Origin: Lysinibacillus alkalisoli
Lineage (GTDB): Bacteria; Bacillota; Bacilli; Bacillales_A; Planococcaceae
Assembly (NCBI RefSeq): GCF_014643595.1
Contig: NZ_BMJT01000001.1
Location: 1 to 64,000 of the forward strand
Direction: 5' to 3'
DNA: 64,000 nucleotides
Below, one piece after another: positions 61,267-64,000 of this stretch. The notes under the pieces were generated by a model. That model did no database searches. It saw nothing but the letters and a program-made list of their open reading frames with translations, and was not told the origin of the DNA. The number at the start of each line of letters is the position of its first letter. Within the stretch, counting starts at the first letter, position 1. Position numbers and translations under genes: made by a program.

Positions 61267-62394
61267 ATGAAAACGAAAAACTTACTTGCCGCAACAGCGT
61301 TAACTGTGCTGTTGGCAGGTTGCAGTAGTGATGATAAAGCAACACCTAAACAGGAAACAACTAAAGAAGCCAAAACGACAGTAGAGGAGCAAGTTGTGAC
61401 AGACCAAATTGGGCGAGAGGTCACTTTACCAAAAGAGATTGACAGTGTAGTTGTTGGGGGGATTTTACCGTATTACTCTACTTGGTATGTCGCTACAAAT
61501 TCGACAAAAGAGATTGTAGGTATGCACCCTAACTCTTATAATGCAGCAGAAAACTCCATTTTAGCAAAAATCTCACCAGATATTTTAAGAGCTGATACTT
61601 CATTTGTTAAAAATGGTGAAGTCAATATTGAAGAGTTAATGAAAATCAATCCACAAGTTTATATTGAACACGCTAATGATGAGGCTACTATCGATAAAGT
61701 AACAGAGGCAGGTATTCCTGTGGTAGGTATTCAAGCGATTGATGCAGCAGCAGCAGAGCCACTCGCAACGTTTAATAGTTGGCTAGAGCTTACAAGTCAA
61801 ATGACTGGTACAGTAGAACGGGCCAATCGTTTTTTAGCAGAAGGTAAAAAAGTTCAAGCGCAATTAGACGAGAAGCTAAAACCATTAGCAGAAAAAGATA
61901 AACCACGAGCTATGGTGTTATTTATGCATGATGATAAGACAATTACTGTTACAGGGCGCAATTTCTTTGGTAATCAATGGTTGAATGCCACAGGTGCAGT
62001 TGATGTTGCAGAGAAAGATATTCAAGGTAAAAAAGAGGTAAATCTTGAGCAGATTTACGCTTGGAACCCAGATATTATTTATATCACTAACTTTACACAA
62101 ACACAGCCGCAAGATTTACTAGAAGGTAAAGTAGAAGGGCAAGATTGGAGTCAAATTAAAGCGGTACAAGATGGCAAAGTATACAAAATACCTTTAGGGA
62201 TTTATCGTTGGTCACCACCAAATGGTGATGCACCACTTATGTTAAAATGGATGGCTCAACAAAATCACCCACAATTATTTGATTACAAAATGGAAGATGA
62301 AATCACAACGTACTATAAAGATTTTTATGAGTATGATCTTGCAGCGGATGATGTACAAGATATTTTACATCCTTCCTCAGCTGCTGCGAAATAG
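61267..62394 (+). CDS. iron-complex-type ABC transporter binding lipoprotein (FecB/PeriplaBP_2 family)
   Basis: 375 residues from the ATG at 61267 behind GAGGAAG. Lipobox LLAGC. The mature protein is a class III binding protein: VTDQIGREVTLPKEIDSVVVGG, PDILRADTSFVKNGEVNIEELMKINPQVYIEH, AWNPDIIYI and a C-terminal GIYRWSPPNGDAPLMLKWMAQ. Substrates of this family are ferric siderophores, heme, cobalamin and, in some, molybdate. The last motif also occurs in members of uncertain substrate, but the Fur box in front of the operon argues for an iron compound. Confidence 0.88.
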   Translation: MKTKNLLAATALTVLLAGCSSDDKATPKQETTKEAKTTVEEQVVTDQIGREVTLPKEIDSVVVGGILPYYSTWYVATNSTKEIVGMHPNSYNAAENSILAKISPDILRADTSFVKNGEVNIEELMKINPQVYIEHANDEATIDKVTEAGIPVVGIQAIDAAAAEPLATFNSWLELTSQMTGTVERANRFLAEGKKVQAQLDEKLKPLAEKDKPRAMVLFMHDDKTITVTGRNFFGNQWLNATGAVDVAEKDIQGKKEVNLEQIYAWNPDIIYITNFTQTQPQDLLEGKVEGQDWSQIKAVQDGKVYKIPLGIYRWSPPNGDAPLMLKWMAQQNHPQLFDYKMEDEITTYYKDFYEYDLAADDVQDILHPSSAAAK

Positions 62395-62407
62395 TAGAGG
62401 GATATCA

Positions 62408-63409
62408 ATGAAACGATGGGCAAAAATAGTACTATGGTTACTACCAATTATCATTGCGATGATTTCTTTCAGTGTAGGGCGATTTGACGTGAGCTTGGAG
62501 CATGTTTTTAAGATTTTCGCTTCACAATTTTTTGATGTTGAACAAACTTGGACAGAGATGGAAGAGCGTGTTGTTTTAAATATTAGATTGCCTCGTATTT
62601 TATTAGCCTTGCTTATAGGCGGTGGTTTGTCTATAGCGGGTGCTAGCTTTCAAGGGATGTTTGGCAACCCTTTAGTATCACCAGATATTTTAGGTGTCTC
62701 GGCAGGAGCAGGTTTTGGGGCATCATTAGGTATTTTATTATTTGGCCAAAACTTTACTACGCAAGTGATGGCTTTAGCTTTTGGTATAGTGGCGATTGGC
62801 TTTACCTTTTTAGTAGCAGGCGCTAAAAAGAATGCGCCAATCTTTATGTTTGTGTTAGCGGGTGTCATAACATCGGCTTTGTTTAATGCTTTAATTTCAT
62901 TAACAAAATTTGTAGCTGATCCTGAAGAGAAGTTACCAGCAATTACGTATTGGTTAATGGGGAGTCTAGGGACAGCAACTTATCAAGATGTCATGATTGC
63001 GGGGCCTTTGATTATTATTGGCATGCTCATTTTATATGGATTAAGATGGCGTTTAAATATTTTGACCTTACCTGAGGATGAAGCAAAATCAATGGGGATC
63101 TCTGTGACCAAGCTAAAATGGGTTATTATATTTGCAGCAACATTGATTACAGCAGCTTCAGTTGCTGTGGCAGGTATTGTTGGTTGGGTAGGGTTAATTA
63201 TTCCACATGTGGCTCGTATGTTAGTAGGGAATAACAATCAATATGTCTTACCTGTTTCCATTGCTATAGGTAGTGCGTATTTATTAGCTATTGATAATTT
63301 AGCTCGCTCGATTACAGCAACAGAAATCCCACTATCCATTTTAACAGCTATTATAGGTGCTCCTTTCTTTGCCTACTTATTACGTCGTTCTCGAGGAGGT
63401 TGGACATGA
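62408..63409 (+). CDS. FecCD-family ABC transporter permease
   Basis: 333 residues from the ATG at 62408 behind AGAGGGA; the longer frame starts inside the preceding gene. About ten TM helices with the BtuC/FecCD landmarks: NIRLPRILLALLIGGGLSIAGASFQGMFGNPLVSPDILGVSAGAGFGASLGI, MGSLGTATYQD and AGIVGWVGLIIPHVARMLVG. A single permease gene implies a homodimer. Overlaps the ATPase gene by 4 bp. Confidence 0.93.
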   Translation: MKRWAKIVLWLLPIIIAMISFSVGRFDVSLEHVFKIFASQFFDVEQTWTEMEERVVLNIRLPRILLALLIGGGLSIAGASFQGMFGNPLVSPDILGVSAGAGFGASLGILLFGQNFTTQVMALAFGIVAIGFTFLVAGAKKNAPIFMFVLAGVITSALFNALISLTKFVADPEEKLPAITYWLMGSLGTATYQDVMIAGPLIIIGMLILYGLRWRLNILTLPEDEAKSMGISVTKLKWVIIFAATLITAASVAVAGIVGWVGLIIPHVARMLVGNNNQYVLPVSIAIGSAYLLAIDNLARSITATEIPLSILTAIIGAPFFAYLLRRSRGGWT

Positions 63410-64000
63410 GGATTACTGTTGAAAATGCTAACTTCCATTATAAAAAAGGAAGAAAAAATTTACCTAATTTGTACGTAAATCCTATAAACTTCTCACTAGA
63501 TACAGGTGAAGTTATGGCGATATTAGGGCCAAATGGGGCAGGGAAAACAACGATGTTAAAGTGCATTACAGGCTTATTAAATTGGACAGAAGGTCAAACA
63601 TATATTGATGGAAAACCACTGACAAAAATAAATAAACGAGCATTATGGAAACGTATTGGCTACGTGCCACAAGCCCATAAAATGGTGTTTGGCTTTTCGA
63701 TAATAGAGTTAGTTGTGATGGGAAGAGCGCCATATATTAGCACATTGGCTCAACCTTCTAAAGTTGATATTGAGGCCGCTTATGAGGCTTTAACACTTGT
63801 GGGTATCAAGCACTTAGCAAATAAAACGTGTAACGAAGTGAGCGGTGGTGAGTTACAATTAGCCTTAATTGCAAGAACGCTAGTTTCTGATCCAGAAGTA
63901 TTAATTTTAGACGAGCCAGAATCTCATCTAGATATTCAAAAACAAGTTGTTATTTTACAAACCATTAAACAGTTGGCTAAAGAACGCGGTATTTCATGTA
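63406..64000 (+). CDS. FecE/BtuD-type ABC transporter ATP-binding protein, cut by the window end
   Basis: Reads MRITVENANFHYKKG... for 198 codons and continues past the window. Walker A GPNGAGKTT, Q-loop region YVPQAHK, signature VSGGELQLA and Walker B VLILDEPESHLD are present. RBS GAGGAGG in the end of the permease gene. It completes the binding protein-permease-ATPase importer. Confidence 0.93.
   Translation, partial: MRITVENANFHYKKGRKNLPNLYVNPINFSLDTGEVMAILGPNGAGKTTMLKCITGLLNWTEGQTYIDGKPLTKINKRALWKRIGYVPQAHKMVFGFSIIELVVMGRAPYISTLAQPSKVDIEAAYEALTLVGIKHLANKTCNEVSGGELQLALIARTLVSDPEVLILDEPESHLDIQKQVVILQTIKQLAKERGISC

Noticed and set aside
1-64000. CRISPR arrays, tRNA genes and known riboswitches
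   Set aside because: No regularly spaced direct repeats, no cloverleaf sequences and no recognisable riboswitch cores were seen by eye.

Overview
The window is low-GC Firmicute chromosome. Genes are dense, ribosome-binding sites are of the AGGAGG type, and GTG and TTG starts are frequent. The protein set (OpuA, RocB/RocD, PucR, YrzF-like kinase, YtrA-like GntR, CsoR/CstR family) points to Bacillales, most likely the Lysinibacillus/Kurthia/Caryophanon side of the Planococcaceae. The species cannot be fixed from sequence alone. Almost every pathway burns amino acids, peptides or acetate rather than sugars: glyoxylate shunt, peptide and pyroglutamate use, alanine dehydrogenase, beta-alanine/malonate-semialdehyde catabolism and the arginine/ornithine route.

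Layout. 1-90: 3' end of a 5S rRNA and its terminator. 106-3880: a LytTR regulator without a receiver domain, divergent from aceA-aceB, followed by a pair of adjacent hairpins with complementary loops. 4091-8960: a Gln-rich lipoprotein, a YtrA-type GntR/DUF1648 membrane pair, a two-component system and a small oxidase-like membrane protein. 9050-15780: a Sel1-repeat protein, then a BusR-like regulator and an opuAA-AB-AC-AC' osmoprotectant transporter with a strong inverted repeat on its promoter. 16014-27917: one long operon, oppD-oppF-iclR-oppA-oppB-oppC, a giant M14 peptidase, pcp and pxpB-pxpC-pxpA. It looks like a complete route for importing peptides, releasing 5-oxoproline and converting it to glutamate. 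28021-29609: a CstR-like sensor and ald. 29662-40772: an MFS exporter, an N-carbamoyl-amino-acid hydrolase, PucR, a beta-alanine-type aminotransferase, mmsA, and a cre-marked amidohydrolase/DUF3311/symporter operon. 40967-45382: a YrzF-like kinase, rocB-gntR and divergent rocD with paired CTGTATACAG operators.

45418-49257 is an accessory scar. Two copies of a roughly 130-150 bp palindromic-ended repeat bracket a primase-like remnant, a truncated GNAT-GrpB fusion, an intact gene of unknown function, an IS3 transposase tail and a gene fragment. 49336-55511 holds an MCP, an EamA permease, a structured non-coding stretch, an unlisted 52-residue membrane protein and a MalT-type LuxR regulator.

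55755-64000 may be the most novel part. It contains a frameshifted PfkB kinase with a Cys-phosphatase, a divergent tyrosine phenol-lyase/tryptophanase-family enzyme, a LysR regulator with a Cys/His cluster, and an ABC importer operon that starts with two tandem paralogous proteins of unknown function. Near-perfect Fur boxes lie in both the lyase/lysR and the ABC-operon promoter regions, so the lyase, the regulator and the importer may form one iron-responsive system.
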